From IMG/VR virus record IMGVR_UViG_3300042560_001323, positions 179,167 through 243,166 of that record: a stretch of 64,000 bases of DNA; one strand, 5' to 3'. The position numbers were made by a program, and so were the translations under genes. The DNA comes from a virus. Shown in pieces: positions 9,280-17,213 of this stretch (positions are counted from its first letter, which is position 1; each line of letters opens with the position of its first letter). Below the pieces are notes generated by a model. The model was not told the origin of the DNA, made no database searches, and saw nothing but the letters and a program-made list of their open reading frames with translations.

Positions 9280-11046
9280 TTAATAATTGTAATTCCAGAA
9301 ATAAGAATAGTCGTCATCTGCTGTGTGCCAAAGATTACCCTCGCTGTCTCTCTCTGCTTCCAGATAATTATCATATAATTCTGCAATTTCATTTGGGAGG
9401 GAATCTGCTGAAGATACAAATCCAAATGGAGTTGAATCATTTTCTTCTAGTTCTTTTTCGTGCTCTTCTCTTAGTTTTTTGCGGATATCGGTTTCAGTCA
9501 TTTCTTTGAAATATTCCTGAGTGCTTATCCAAGCAAATAATACAAGGCAGATTGTCAGGTCATCATTTTTACCTTCTTCTGCACTAAAACTATTATAACG
9601 AGAAACAAATGTTGTAAGTTCTCCAATAATATCCCTATCGTTAAAAATAAGTTTATCTTCTTCAATAAATGTCTTTAAGTTTAAGCAACCAGTTCTTTTT
9701 ACTGGTTTAGACATCTTAATGCCATATTTAACACCCTTACCTGCTAAATTTTGACCTGCGACTTGTCCACCTCTACCCAAAGTTTTAGTTTGAATAACAT
9801 TAGGGTAACCATATTCAGTGTGAAGAATATATGCAACCTGGGAATCATTATTCACCTCACATAAAATAAATGCATCATTATATGCACGTCCAACTGGTTC
9901 AATAACATCTGGATATCTTAAACTTGGAATATCGTTGTTTCTATATTTTGCAACTACTCTATACGGAATCTGCGTCGTGTCAAATACAACAAATGCGGAA
10001 TAATCTAATTCAACACCTTCAGCAACGTCTACGGTAATAACATAGATTTTACCTGGCATTGGTTCTTCATAAACGTCAAGAAGGTCTTGGGTTCTTATTG
10101 GCGCTTCAACTACTAAATTGGAAAGTTTAGAACCGCTAATAAGGGTATCAGATGAGCCTAAAAATTCACACTCATATTCAGCATCCCAACGGGACTGTCC
10201 AATATTGGCAATAGTCTCTTCTTTAAAGGCAACATCATACTTATCTTGCCAATAAACGCGCATAGGAACATACTTGTTTATTCGCTTCAGTGCATCATCC
10301 CACAGCTTATAGTAGTGGTTCATACCCGCCGGGGTTGAAACGATAATAACTTTAGATTCTTTACCGGAAGTAATAGTCGGATATACCGAACTCATAAATT
10401 CATCGGCAACTTGGTGAGGGACGAAAGCAAATTCGTCAAGAAAAATAATATTGTATGAGCCACCTCTGACTGATGATGCCGAAGTTGATGCGGAAAAGAT
10501 TTTAGAACCATTTTCTATTTCTAATGATGCCTTATTCCAAGAGATAACTCCCTGTTGAAGCCACTTTGGAAGATTTTCGTATCCCCTCTGTAATCTGCTA
10601 AGAAGTTCCTTTGCGGTGCTTGCCTTGTTTGCTAGAACTGCAATATTTACGTTATCATTAAAAATAGCATAATGTAGTAGAAATGCCACCACTGCGGTTG
10701 AATTATGTGAGACAATATTATTAGTATAATAAATATTTCCATTTTCAACATCAATCAAGTCATACATATTCGACTTAACAGATGTTCTTTCTACAGATAA
10801 TATTTTTTCTAAACCTTCTTTTGTTTGTATTAAATCTCCAACCTTTAAATTTTTACAATAAATTTCATTCCAATTTTCGTCATATAGTATATGATTATCC
10901 GCACAAACTAGGGATGTTTCGTTTTCTGTTACTAAAATCCATTCCTCATATTCTATAGTTTTCCCTATTCCTGAAAAAGATTGCCACCCAGATGGCGTTT
11001 CAACTTCCCATTCATCTGTTAATAGTTCTTCTATAAATTTAGCCAT
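9280..11046 (-). CDS. 17: Large terminase gp17, C-half, fused to split-intein C-fragment
   Basis: A 588-residue ORF. Residues 1-115 are an intein C-fragment ending IVSHN; residue 116 onward begins STAVVAFLLHYAIF, the exact continuation of the Walker A motif that stops at ...RQVGK in the N-half gene (12539-12910). The rest is a full TerL: Walker B IIFLDEFAF followed by the STPAGMNHYYKLW coupling motif, and the RNase H-like nuclease with ITVDVAEGVELDYSAF and the late Asp of KNDDLTICL. After trans-splicing the terminase would have about 558 residues. It is the ATP-driven packaging motor and headful nuclease docking on gp20. The N-half lies 1.5 kb upstream beyond a TnpB gene, so an active enzyme depends on splicing in trans. 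Confidence 0.93.
   Translation of the reverse strand: MAKFIEELLTDEWEVETPSGWQSFSGIGKTIEYEEWILVTENETSLVCADNHILYDENWNEIYCKNLKVGDLIQTKEGLEKILSVERTSVKSNMYDLIDVENGNIYYTNNIVSHNSTAVVAFLLHYAIFNDNVNIAVLANKASTAKELLSRLQRGYENLPKWLQQGVISWNKASLEIENGSKIFSASTSASSVRGGSYNIIFLDEFAFVPHQVADEFMSSVYPTITSGKESKVIIVSTPAGMNHYYKLWDDALKRINKYVPMRVYWQDKYDVAFKEETIANIGQSRWDAEYECEFLGSSDTLISGSKLSNLVVEAPIRTQDLLDVYEEPMPGKIYVITVDVAEGVELDYSAFVVFDTTQIPYRVVAKYRNNDIPSLRYPDVIEPVGRAYNDAFILCEVNNDSQVAYILHTEYGYPNVIQTKTLGRGGQVAGQNLAGKGVKYGIKMSKPVKRTGCLNLKTFIEEDKLIFNDRDIIGELTTFVSRYNSFSAEEGKNDDLTICLVLFAWISTQEYFKEMTETDIRKKLREEHEKELEENDSTPFGFVSSADSLPNEIAELYDNYLEAERDSEGNLWHTADDDYSYFWNYNY
10702..11046 (-). other. Split-intein C-fragment (TerL)
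   Basis: This covers residues 1-115 of the C-half gene. It contains the block B-like TSLVCADNHILYD as well as the C-terminal blocks NMYDLIDVENGNIYYTNN and IVSHN with the +1 Ser. Because block B is on this piece, the split point lies just after block A, the 'atypical split' of metagenomic TerL inteins such as AceL-TerL. The fragment has its own ATG (MAKFIEELLTDEW). Confidence 0.88.
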
Positions 11047-11140
11047 TTAAAAACTCTAAGCAAGTGTTCACGATAAAATTTGGACTTTTTCTATATTCTT
11101 CTTCTTTTATAGTAACAAAAACCAATAAAATTCAAAAACT

Positions 11141-12337
11141 CTATTGGGTTTCTAGACGCTTCATAGCAGATGCTAAATGATGTGAATCACCATTTAGTCT
11201 TAATTCCGCTCCACGCCAGTAATCGACGTACTCCGCCGATGAAATTTCTTTATCGGTTAGATTCCTCCAACCTTCCTTTAAAATATTAATAGAGGCATTC
11301 AAATCTCTATCGTGCTGACAACCACAAGAAAGACAAGTCCATTCCCTAACCGAAAGCTGCATCTTGTCTTCTTTATGACCACAGTTAGAACAAGTCTTAC
11401 TGGAAGGAAAGAATCGGTTAATTTTAACCAGGACTTTACCATACCAGTTGCACTTGTATTCCAACATAGAAACAAAAGTAGACCACGCCGCATCGCTAAT
11501 AGACTTCGCTAATTTATGGTTCTTCCGCATTCCAGAAACGTTCAAGTTTTCAAGAACTATCAAGTCAAAAGTGTTCACTAAAGCAGTAGACACATTATGA
11601 AGAAAGTAAGTTCTTGAATTAGTAATGAAATCGTGTACTTTAGCAACTTTAATTCGTTGCTTAATGTAGCGGTTACTACCTTTAGTTTTACGACTTAAAT
11701 GTTTCTGGGCTTTTTTTAGTTTCGCTTGGTTCTTGCGAAACCATTTAGGATTGTTAATGACTTGACCATTACTTAAAACCATCAGGTCTTTAATGCCCAA
11801 ATCAATACCTACTACCTTGCCGGTTGAGGGTATTGGATTGAGTTCTTGTTTTACCAGGATAGAAACAAAATACTTTCCTGTTGGTGTTTTAGAAACCGTG
11901 ATGATCCTGAAATCTGCATCCTCCGGGATTTCACGGTCAATAACAACTTTAATCCAACCAATTTTCTCAAGTCTTACCAGACCGTTTTCTTGGTCTAAAA
12001 CGAACTTTTGATTGGGTAATCTAAAAGACTGCCGATTAGATTTTTTCTTAAAAGAAGGTCTACCTAGTTTGATTTTACGTTTTTTATTGAAAAACTGTTT
12101 CTCAAATTCAATAAAGTCATTTCTTTTCTGTTGAAGGGTAGCGGCAGAAACTTCTTTAAGAAACTCAAATTCAGGAGTGTCTTTTAATGTCTTTTCTGTA
12201 ACTACTTCTTTTGTCTGACTATTGAAGTTCTCAACAAGTTTATTCCAAACAAACCTGCAACAGCCGAAAGTTTTCGCTAATATAACTTCTTGTTCTTTAT
12301 CTGGATAAATCCGAAACTTGTATGCTTTTAAGTGCAT
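11141..12337 (-). CDS. tnpB: TnpB RNA-guided nuclease (IS605 OrfB family), copy 1
   Basis: A 398-residue protein with the family's N-terminal MHLKAYKFRIYPDKEQ and the helix-turn-helix start with FVWNKLVENFN. The split RuvC acidic residues are in VVGIDLGIKDL (Asp), IVLENLNVSGM (Glu) and CQHDRDLNASINIL (Asp), and the four-Cys zinc ribbon is CSNCGHKED ... WTCLSCGC. All catalytic residues are present, so it should be active. TnpB uses an omega-RNA, made from the 3' end of the gene and the element's right end, to cut DNA next to a short motif. Position between split-intein gene halves suggests a homing role. It is highly similar to the gene at 41635-42831. Confidence 0.95.
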   Translation of the reverse strand: MHLKAYKFRIYPDKEQEVILAKTFGCCRFVWNKLVENFNSQTKEVVTEKTLKDTPEFEFLKEVSAATLQQKRNDFIEFEKQFFNKKRKIKLGRPSFKKKSNRQSFRLPNQKFVLDQENGLVRLEKIGWIKVVIDREIPEDADFRIITVSKTPTGKYFVSILVKQELNPIPSTGKVVGIDLGIKDLMVLSNGQVINNPKWFRKNQAKLKKAQKHLSRKTKGSNRYIKQRIKVAKVHDFITNSRTYFLHNVSTALVNTFDLIVLENLNVSGMRKNHKLAKSISDAAWSTFVSMLEYKCNWYGKVLVKINRFFPSSKTCSNCGHKEDKMQLSVREWTCLSCGCQHDRDLNASINILKEGWRNLTDKEISSAEYVDYWRGAELRLNGDSHHLASAMKRLETQ

Positions 12338-12359
12338 TTGCTCTTTGGTTAGTCGTAAT

Positions 12360-12368
12360 ACTATTTAT
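12360..12368 (-). promoter_or_regulatory. Late promoter-like motif ATAAATAGT before tnpB
   Basis: The minus-strand motif lies 23 bases upstream of the tnpB ATG and is inside the mobile element. Copy 2 has the equivalent CTAAATAGT at the same distance. Confidence 0.45.
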
Positions 12369-12477
12369 AAAACTTAATAGTTTAAGAGGAGGAATAAATC
12401 CTCCTCAACCTGAAAAGCACGACCAACCCAGGCATCTTTATTTAGTGAAGTTTCATTTCACTTTCTCAAACTTTTTC

Positions 12478-12576
12478 TTAAGACTCGGTTTGAACGTGAA
12501 TTGAAAGAGCTTGACCACTCTTAAATTCTTTCCCACAATCAAGACACTTCGGAATCTTTCTCTCTAATTTTGCCAT
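12478..12576 (-). CDS. Small zinc-finger peptide, possible homing-endonuclease relic
   Basis: A 32-residue ORF in another frame, overlapping the end of the TerL N-half gene by 38 bases. It contains KCLDCGKEFKSGQALSIHVQ, a C2H2-type half-finger (C-x2-C ... H) with the second His missing. Such fingers occur at the ends of phage HNH homing endonucleases. It may be the remaining start of an endonuclease gene that once filled the gap between the intein halves. It is short, so it could be chance, but the Cys-x2-Cys-G-K-x-F pattern argues against that. Confidence 0.45.
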   Translation of the reverse strand: MAKLERKIPKCLDCGKEFKSGQALSIHVQTES

Positions 12577-12910
12577 AAAATTCACCCACAGTTATTTCAA
12601 GTATTTCGCCAGTTTTTTTATTTCTGACTCTTACAATTGTATTTATGTCAAAACACTTTCCAACTTGTCTAGGACATAAGACAATATTAAATCTATTTTC
12701 CTGGAACGAAGTCAACATCCTTTCTTGAAAAGGATACATATTAAAATTCTGTAACCCGTGATCGAGGGTTACAATTTTCATATATTTTTTAGAAAAATAA
12801 ACAGAATCTTCGGAACATTTGGCTAGTTCCAAGATTTGCTCTTCTGTCAAATCGACTTTAGTATTCGCTTTTTTTAGAAGCGGATTACCAAGATAGTGCT
12901 GTTCGGGCAT
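12539..12910 (-). CDS. 17: Large terminase gp17, N-half, fused to split-intein N-fragment
   Basis: A 123-residue ORF. Residues 1-85 are the TerL N-terminus ending in the first half of Walker A (VLCPRQVGK), preceded by YPFQERMLTSFQENRF. Residue 86 is the intein Cys, and residues 86-123 are a 38-residue intein N-fragment. The ATG at 12910 is preferred over an in-frame TTG one codon upstream. The remaining 473 residues of the enzyme are encoded at 9280-10701. Without trans-splicing the ATPase has no complete P-loop. The gene lies just after the DUF6321-type gene and gp16, as in other cyanophages. Confidence 0.93.
   Translation of the reverse strand: MPEQHYLGNPLLKKANTKVDLTEEQILELAKCSEDSVYFSKKYMKIVTLDHGLQNFNMYPFQERMLTSFQENRFNIVLCPRQVGKCFDINTIVRVRNKKTGEILEITVGEFYGKIREKDSEVS
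12542..12655 (-). other. Split-intein N-fragment (TerL)
   Basis: It starts at Cys86 directly after GK of the Walker A motif. Block A is CFDINTIVRVRN, followed by TGEILEITVGEFYGKI. It is only 38 residues long, as in atypically split TerL inteins whose N-part holds block A alone. The partner fragment is at 10702-11046. Confidence 0.88.
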
Positions 12911-12940
12911 CAAATGTTACAGATTAGTTCAGCATATTTA

Positions 12941-14314
12941 TTAACATTTCCATCTTCTACGGGCTGCTAGTCCTCTTGGTTTGTTCCAACTTCTTGAACG
13001 ACTGCAGAAATTTTTACGACGCTTCCAGGCTTTACTTCCCTTTTCAACATCTCCGGTTACTGGCGCCTTAAGGTTAGAACCAGTTGCACGATTGTATTTT
13101 TTTCTTCCTTTTGCTGTTAAACCGCCACCCGCTTCCACGGAAAGTTTTTCACCTCTGCCTACAGAAAGGCTAGGGCCAGCCTCTTCGAGATGATCAACTT
13201 CTTCTCCGATTGTTTTATTTTGAAGAAGATAGTTTTTTGACTTTGTATTGGGAAGCTGAATAATTGGCTGACCCACATTCTGGTTACCAACTTTATAACT
13301 TAAAACTCTTGCATCGGGATACACCTTAACAATGGCATCAGTTACTTCCTTCCTATTTGGAATCCGAACTTGGGGGAAGAAGAGTTGGCTGGTCATCATC
13401 TTTCCTCTCCAGGAGAAGAGGATCTGCATTACTTGACCATTCTGAACCGGTAGAGTTGCCTCCGATACTGGAACGCAGTTGGGGACTTCTTTCCCACCTT
13501 TTTTCTTAGTTCCAACCATCTCATAACCTTTCCAGCAGGGGTCTTTGCCTTTCATTTTTCTAGCCTCTTTAAGGCTAGCAGGAAGAACTAAATCAATAAA
13601 CTCAAATTTTGGGTTACCGAAAAGGTCAGTAACAATAGTTGATTCAGTTTGAACTTTCTCTACTTTTTTCAGTTCTGTGTAATAATTCGGTTTTTCTGCA
13701 AGATGTTGAAGTGCAATACCTTCTGCTTCTTCTTTATTGGTGGTATGCTCGCTTTCAACCTTAATGCCCATATTGAGTTGTTTTTGGATTCTCGCGGAAG
13801 ATACGCCGTGCTTGCCTGCAATATCCTCAACACTCATTACTGGCTTTGAGCCTTTTACATATCCTTTTTCCTTTTCTTTTTTATTTTCGGGACAGGGGCA
13901 TTCATCATCTTCGTTAAGTGAATTTAAAATTCTGTCTACGATTGTTGATTCCGTGCTAAATTTTGGTAATACCGATTCTTTTATTTTGTCAGTAATATCT
14001 TTTGTTAATTTACTGGTTGGAATTTTTGATTTTGCTTTGGTCCCAGCAGCAGGCCGTGAATGAGTTTCGGGGTTAATTTCAAACGATGATTCTTCTAACT
14101 CCTTACCAGTATTGAGATACTGTGCAGCATCTGTAGTAAAATCGGCTGCTCTCGTAATTTTAGATTGAATCCAGGCTGGAAGCTGTTGATTTTTACTTTT
14201 AATCTTTTTTCTTAAAATTGCAAGATTGGCTTCAATAGTATCTAATTCAACTGAAGACATATAACCTTCGGTATCATTCTTCATACCAGACTTAGCATTT
14301 TTACTTTTTGGCAT
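12941..14314 (-). CDS. Basic cyanophage protein with DUF5661- and DUF6321-like parts
   Basis: A 457-residue protein. Residues about 165-225 (SVEDIAGKHGVSSARIQKQL ... EEAEGIALQHLAE) match the DUF5661 pattern, with a small HTH-like element. A GKDPCWKGYEMVGTKKKGGK motif follows. The C-terminus (SVGRGEKLSVEAGGGLTAKG, KYNRATGSNLKAPVTG, RRKNFCSRS) matches the DUF6321 pattern found in T4-like cyanophages. The C-terminal part is strongly basic, suggesting nucleic-acid contact. The gene lies between the small and large terminase genes, so a packaging or head role is possible, but the function is not known. Confidence 0.7.
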   Translation of the reverse strand: MPKSKNAKSGMKNDTEGYMSSVELDTIEANLAILRKKIKSKNQQLPAWIQSKITRAADFTTDAAQYLNTGKELEESSFEINPETHSRPAAGTKAKSKIPTSKLTKDITDKIKESVLPKFSTESTIVDRILNSLNEDDECPCPENKKEKEKGYVKGSKPVMSVEDIAGKHGVSSARIQKQLNMGIKVESEHTTNKEEAEGIALQHLAEKPNYYTELKKVEKVQTESTIVTDLFGNPKFEFIDLVLPASLKEARKMKGKDPCWKGYEMVGTKKKGGKEVPNCVPVSEATLPVQNGQVMQILFSWRGKMMTSQLFFPQVRIPNRKEVTDAIVKVYPDARVLSYKVGNQNVGQPIIQLPNTKSKNYLLQNKTIGEEVDHLEEAGPSLSVGRGEKLSVEAGGGLTAKGRKKYNRATGSNLKAPVTGDVEKGSKAWKRRKNFCSRSRSWNKPRGLAARRRWKC

Positions 14315-14340
14315 TGAATTAGAAGCACAAGTTCATCTTA

Positions 14341-14348
14341 TTATTTAT
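14341..14348 (-). promoter_or_regulatory. Late promoter-like motif ATAAATAA
   Basis: The minus-strand motif lies 27 bases upstream of the start at 14314, overlapping the gp16 stop codon. Confidence 0.45.
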
Positions 14349-14779
14349 TCCACGACACCTTTTGGTTGTTGTCTTATAAGTTTTAATGCTTCTGCAGTTG
14401 TTCCAGTGAATACTACATTATTTGTAACAGTTGATGGACCTTTTTGAGATTTTTCTTCATTCATAACCTTCATTTTCTTCTGAAGGTCAATTAACTTGTC
14501 TGCTGCATCTGAAACGCTTTTGATAAGATGACTAACAACCTCATATCCTCTAGGTGTATCAAGTTCTTGGGCTAGGTCTAAGGCATTTGATATAGCCTCT
14601 TGACCCTTTTCAATAATCATATAGTAACTGTCTCTAGAGTATTTGTAATCTCCTTCAACATCTTCGGATACTTTTTGGATTGATTTTGGTTCTTCAACTA
14701 CTACTACTACATCCACATCAACAGGTTCTGCCAGATTGAAAGTTTCGTTTAGTTTACTGAACTTTTTAGGTCTTCCCAT
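14345..14779 (-). CDS. 16: Small terminase subunit gp16
   Basis: A 144-residue protein. The central region (YSRDSYYMIIEKGQEAI, AQELDTPRGYEVVSHLIKSVSDAADKLIDLQKKMK) is the helical oligomerisation core of T4-type gp16. The N-terminus has a short acidic stretch with a run of Val after MGRPKKFSKLNETF. It forms a ring that recognises viral DNA and stimulates the gp17 ATPase. It sits between gp15 and the terminase genes, in standard order. Confidence 0.9.
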   Translation of the reverse strand: MGRPKKFSKLNETFNLAEPVDVDVVVVVEEPKSIQKVSEDVEGDYKYSRDSYYMIIEKGQEAISNALDLAQELDTPRGYEVVSHLIKSVSDAADKLIDLQKKMKVMNEEKSQKGPSTVTNNVVFTGTTAEALKLIRQQPKGVVE

Positions 14780-14790
14780 AATATCACCCC

Positions 14791-15795
14791 TTAATTTATA
14801 TCAGAATCAAAGCCAAAACTGTCGCCATAAGGAATCAGTGAATTATCAGCTATGGTAATTCGTTTAACATTTGAACCTGAAACGTGTACCATAGCTGTTG
14901 TCCCATCTTGACCTCGTTTGACTTTTAGTTTATTGTTGTCCTTGGAGTCAACTAACATTTCTTCACCATTAATATCTATGTATGAATTTACTGCAATATT
15001 AGTTGCATCTACAACTTCAATTTGTTTATCATTTGCTGAAACTTCTTTTGTTAGGGTAGTTTCAACAATTCCGGTATAATTTTGAATGGCCCTTGGTGTG
15101 CTGCTTGAAACGACATCCCTTATAGGTGAAGTAGAGAGTTCTCCTGCAACAAGACCGATAGAAACTTTTTTAATGATTTGTGAACCAAGTGAACCAGAAG
15201 AGATTGGTCCAAATATATAAGTTTTTACAGTAAACTTTAAAGTATAAATTAGTGCCCGCCTTTCTTTGAAATCTCCCTCAAAATTATCTGTCATAGTAAT
15301 GTTATCAAGAACAATATCAAGGTCCCTTTTTTCGGATATTGAATCTAAAAGTGTCGCACTAATTTTAAGATTGGGTTGAAAATATGGAATAATCTGTTCA
15401 ATAATCTGGAACATATCATCATTGTGTTTTGTCATAATGTTCAACTCAAAGTTGAGATTATAAGGTGCCGGCATACTTACCACCCTTAAGACATTGTTAT
15501 TAATGTCCTTGGCGCAAAAAGAAGTTGCCGTGGTTAATTTTCTTGTTGAATCATAAGATAAACCAATCATTTCAAAAGACATTCTCGGTAATGTAATTTG
15601 AACAGGTTTATTGAGATCGGGAACTTCTCTTAACCGAGCTAAAAATTTTTGGGTTGGAGCATATGCAAGAGGGACTTTACCCTGAAAGAAGACCTCTCCC
15701 TGATCGTTGACTTGCCTAATCATAATATTTTCAAAGAGGCTACCGAAAACTATAACAGCTTTGCGGATGGATTCGTTGTAAAAATATTCAAACAT
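14791..15795 (-). CDS. 15: Tail terminator / sheath stabiliser gp15
   Basis: A 334-residue protein. The N-terminus (FEYFYNESIRKAVIVFGSLFENI), the APTQKFLARL and the RMSFEMIGLSYDSTRKL segments are typical of T4 gp15. After about residue 215 there is an extra domain with a DINGEEMLVDSKD ... VKRGQDGT pattern that also occurs in other structural proteins here (gp7, the 836-residue protein), so it is an insert relative to T4 (272 residues). gp15 caps the sheath and tube and joins the neck. Confidence 0.9.
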   Translation of the reverse strand: MFEYFYNESIRKAVIVFGSLFENIMIRQVNDQGEVFFQGKVPLAYAPTQKFLARLREVPDLNKPVQITLPRMSFEMIGLSYDSTRKLTTATSFCAKDINNNVLRVVSMPAPYNLNFELNIMTKHNDDMFQIIEQIIPYFQPNLKISATLLDSISEKRDLDIVLDNITMTDNFEGDFKERRALIYTLKFTVKTYIFGPISSGSLGSQIIKKVSIGLVAGELSTSPIRDVVSSSTPRAIQNYTGIVETTLTKEVSANDKQIEVVDATNIAVNSYIDINGEEMLVDSKDNNKLKVKRGQDGTTAMVHVSGSNVKRITIADNSLIPYGDSFGFDSDIN

Positions 15796-15817
15796 AAGAA
15801 ATTGTTACCGTCCCATA

Positions 15818-15827
15818 GCTATTTAAT
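15818..15827 (-). promoter_or_regulatory. Late promoter-like motif ATTAAATAGC
   Basis: The minus-strand motif is 23 bases upstream of the gp15 start, in the 35-base gap after gp14. Confidence 0.4.
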
Positions 15828-15830
15828 GCT

Positions 15831-17210
15831 TCAGAATATTCCAAATGGATTTTTTTCTGAAAAATTAACAATCTTATCAGATTCTTCTCGAATGTCTATA
15901 TTACTAGCGTATTCATCTGTAATATTGTCACCATAACTTGAAATTGCTACTTTATATTGTGCCCCACTTTCGGTGCCCAATACGATCTCATCTTGTAAGA
16001 ATGTTCCAGTTGGATTTGCAACTTGAAGAAGTTTTGACGTGGCATCCCAGCTTCTTACTCTTGCGGTATAACCAGTTGCTGAACCTACAACAATCTCGTT
16101 ATACTTATAGGTTCCTATGCCAACAAAAATTGGACTTGAAATTAAAATGGATGGCGGTTGAGTGTAACCGTAGCCGGTATTTGATAATACAATTGTTTTA
16201 ATGCTTCCATTTTCAATAATTGCGCGTCCTTCGGCCGGAAGGGAAGCAATGCCTACAAATGATACGGTAACAATGCCAACATATCCACTTCCTCCATTAA
16301 CTATATTAATAGTCTGAATAACTCCATTTCCTATAGTTGCAATGGCACTTGCATCTTTTCCACCACCCCCATTAAAGATAACAGATGGGGCTACAGTATA
16401 ACCAAACCCCGAGTTGGTTATATTGACTGATTGAACCCTTAATTTATCTGGATTGGGTCCACAAAGATCAACAATACCTCCAATCATATCCGCAACACCT
16501 GTGGCAGTCTGCCCGATACTTGGAGCGGAGCTAAACTTTACACTAGGAGCTGAAGTGTAATCATACCCCCTATTCAACATAGTTACAAAACGCACGCCAC
16601 CATTTACAATATTTGCAGTTGCTGATGCAGATGAGCCTGCTCCAACCATAACATAAGTTTGAATAAATCCCTCATTAATAATAATATTATCAACGGTGTC
16701 AATACCAGTAGCAATAACTTCATTTTGATATCTAAATAACTCACAATTTAACTTATAAATATAAGTTTTTCCTAGTTGATAGAATGGCTGCTCGTGCTCT
16801 ACGAACTTTATCTCAAAAATTCTATCTCCAAGTGGAAAATATATTAAATCTCCTTCTTTCGGGCGAGTTGATAGCTCTACATTTGGTAATCTTTTAATGA
16901 GAGCTGAAATATAAGTTTCAAACCTATCTTTAGATATAGTCAAAGTCATATCATTCATAGGTTGAATGCCAAACTTTGTCAATAGTGTTCCCGCGCCCTC
17001 ATAACCTTCATAAGTTTCAAGATAAGCCTCTAATGGGAAGGCATTTGTAAATTCTGATTCAATAACTTCTCTGATGACTGTTTTCTTAGTCAAGTAGAAT
17101 CTGGGCAGATAAAAAACATCAATGCCGTGTATCTGAATTGCTTCATTGATTAAATCTTGAAGCAATCCTTGTTCAACTTTTGTCTCGTTATGAAAGAAGG
17201 GGTTTAACAT
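15831..17210 (-). CDS. 14: Neck protein gp14 with inserted glycine-rich beta repeats
   Basis: A 459-residue protein. Residues 1-190 are gp14-like (LNPFFHNETKVEQGLLQDLI, HGIDVFYLPR, RPKEGDLIYFPLGDRIFEI). Residues about 195-390 are an insertion of at least four copies of a module with the core GxGYTxxPSVxF (RGYDYTSAPSVKFSS, SGFGYTVAPSVIF, GYGYTQPPSILIS). The C-terminus returns to the family ending SEKNPFGIF. T4 gp14 has 256 residues, so the insert nearly doubles it. Together with gp13 it forms the collar joining head and tail. Confidence 0.9.
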   Translation of the reverse strand: MLNPFFHNETKVEQGLLQDLINEAIQIHGIDVFYLPRFYLTKKTVIREVIESEFTNAFPLEAYLETYEGYEGAGTLLTKFGIQPMNDMTLTISKDRFETYISALIKRLPNVELSTRPKEGDLIYFPLGDRIFEIKFVEHEQPFYQLGKTYIYKLNCELFRYQNEVIATGIDTVDNIIINEGFIQTYVMVGAGSSASATANIVNGGVRFVTMLNRGYDYTSAPSVKFSSAPSIGQTATGVADMIGGIVDLCGPNPDKLRVQSVNITNSGFGYTVAPSVIFNGGGGKDASAIATIGNGVIQTINIVNGGSGYVGIVTVSFVGIASLPAEGRAIIENGSIKTIVLSNTGYGYTQPPSILISSPIFVGIGTYKYNEIVVGSATGYTARVRSWDATSKLLQVANPTGTFLQDEIVLGTESGAQYKVAISSYGDNITDEYASNIDIREESDKIVNFSEKNPFGIF

Positions 17211-17213
17211 TTT

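Larger units (their letters stand above)
11110..12448 (-). mobile_element. IS200/IS605-family TnpB-only element, copy 1
   Basis: Sequence shared with copy 2 (41606-42943) runs from the right end (minus-strand ATTGGTTTTTGTTACTA, ending at 11110) to the left end at about 12448; the two are 1339 and 1338 bp. Only tnpB is present, with no tnpA. The left end has a hairpin (GAGGAGG...CCTCCTC) and a late-promoter motif just before tnpB. The bases after 11110 would be the guide of an omega-RNA. The element lies exactly in the gap between the two halves of the fractured terminase. Confidence 0.8.
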
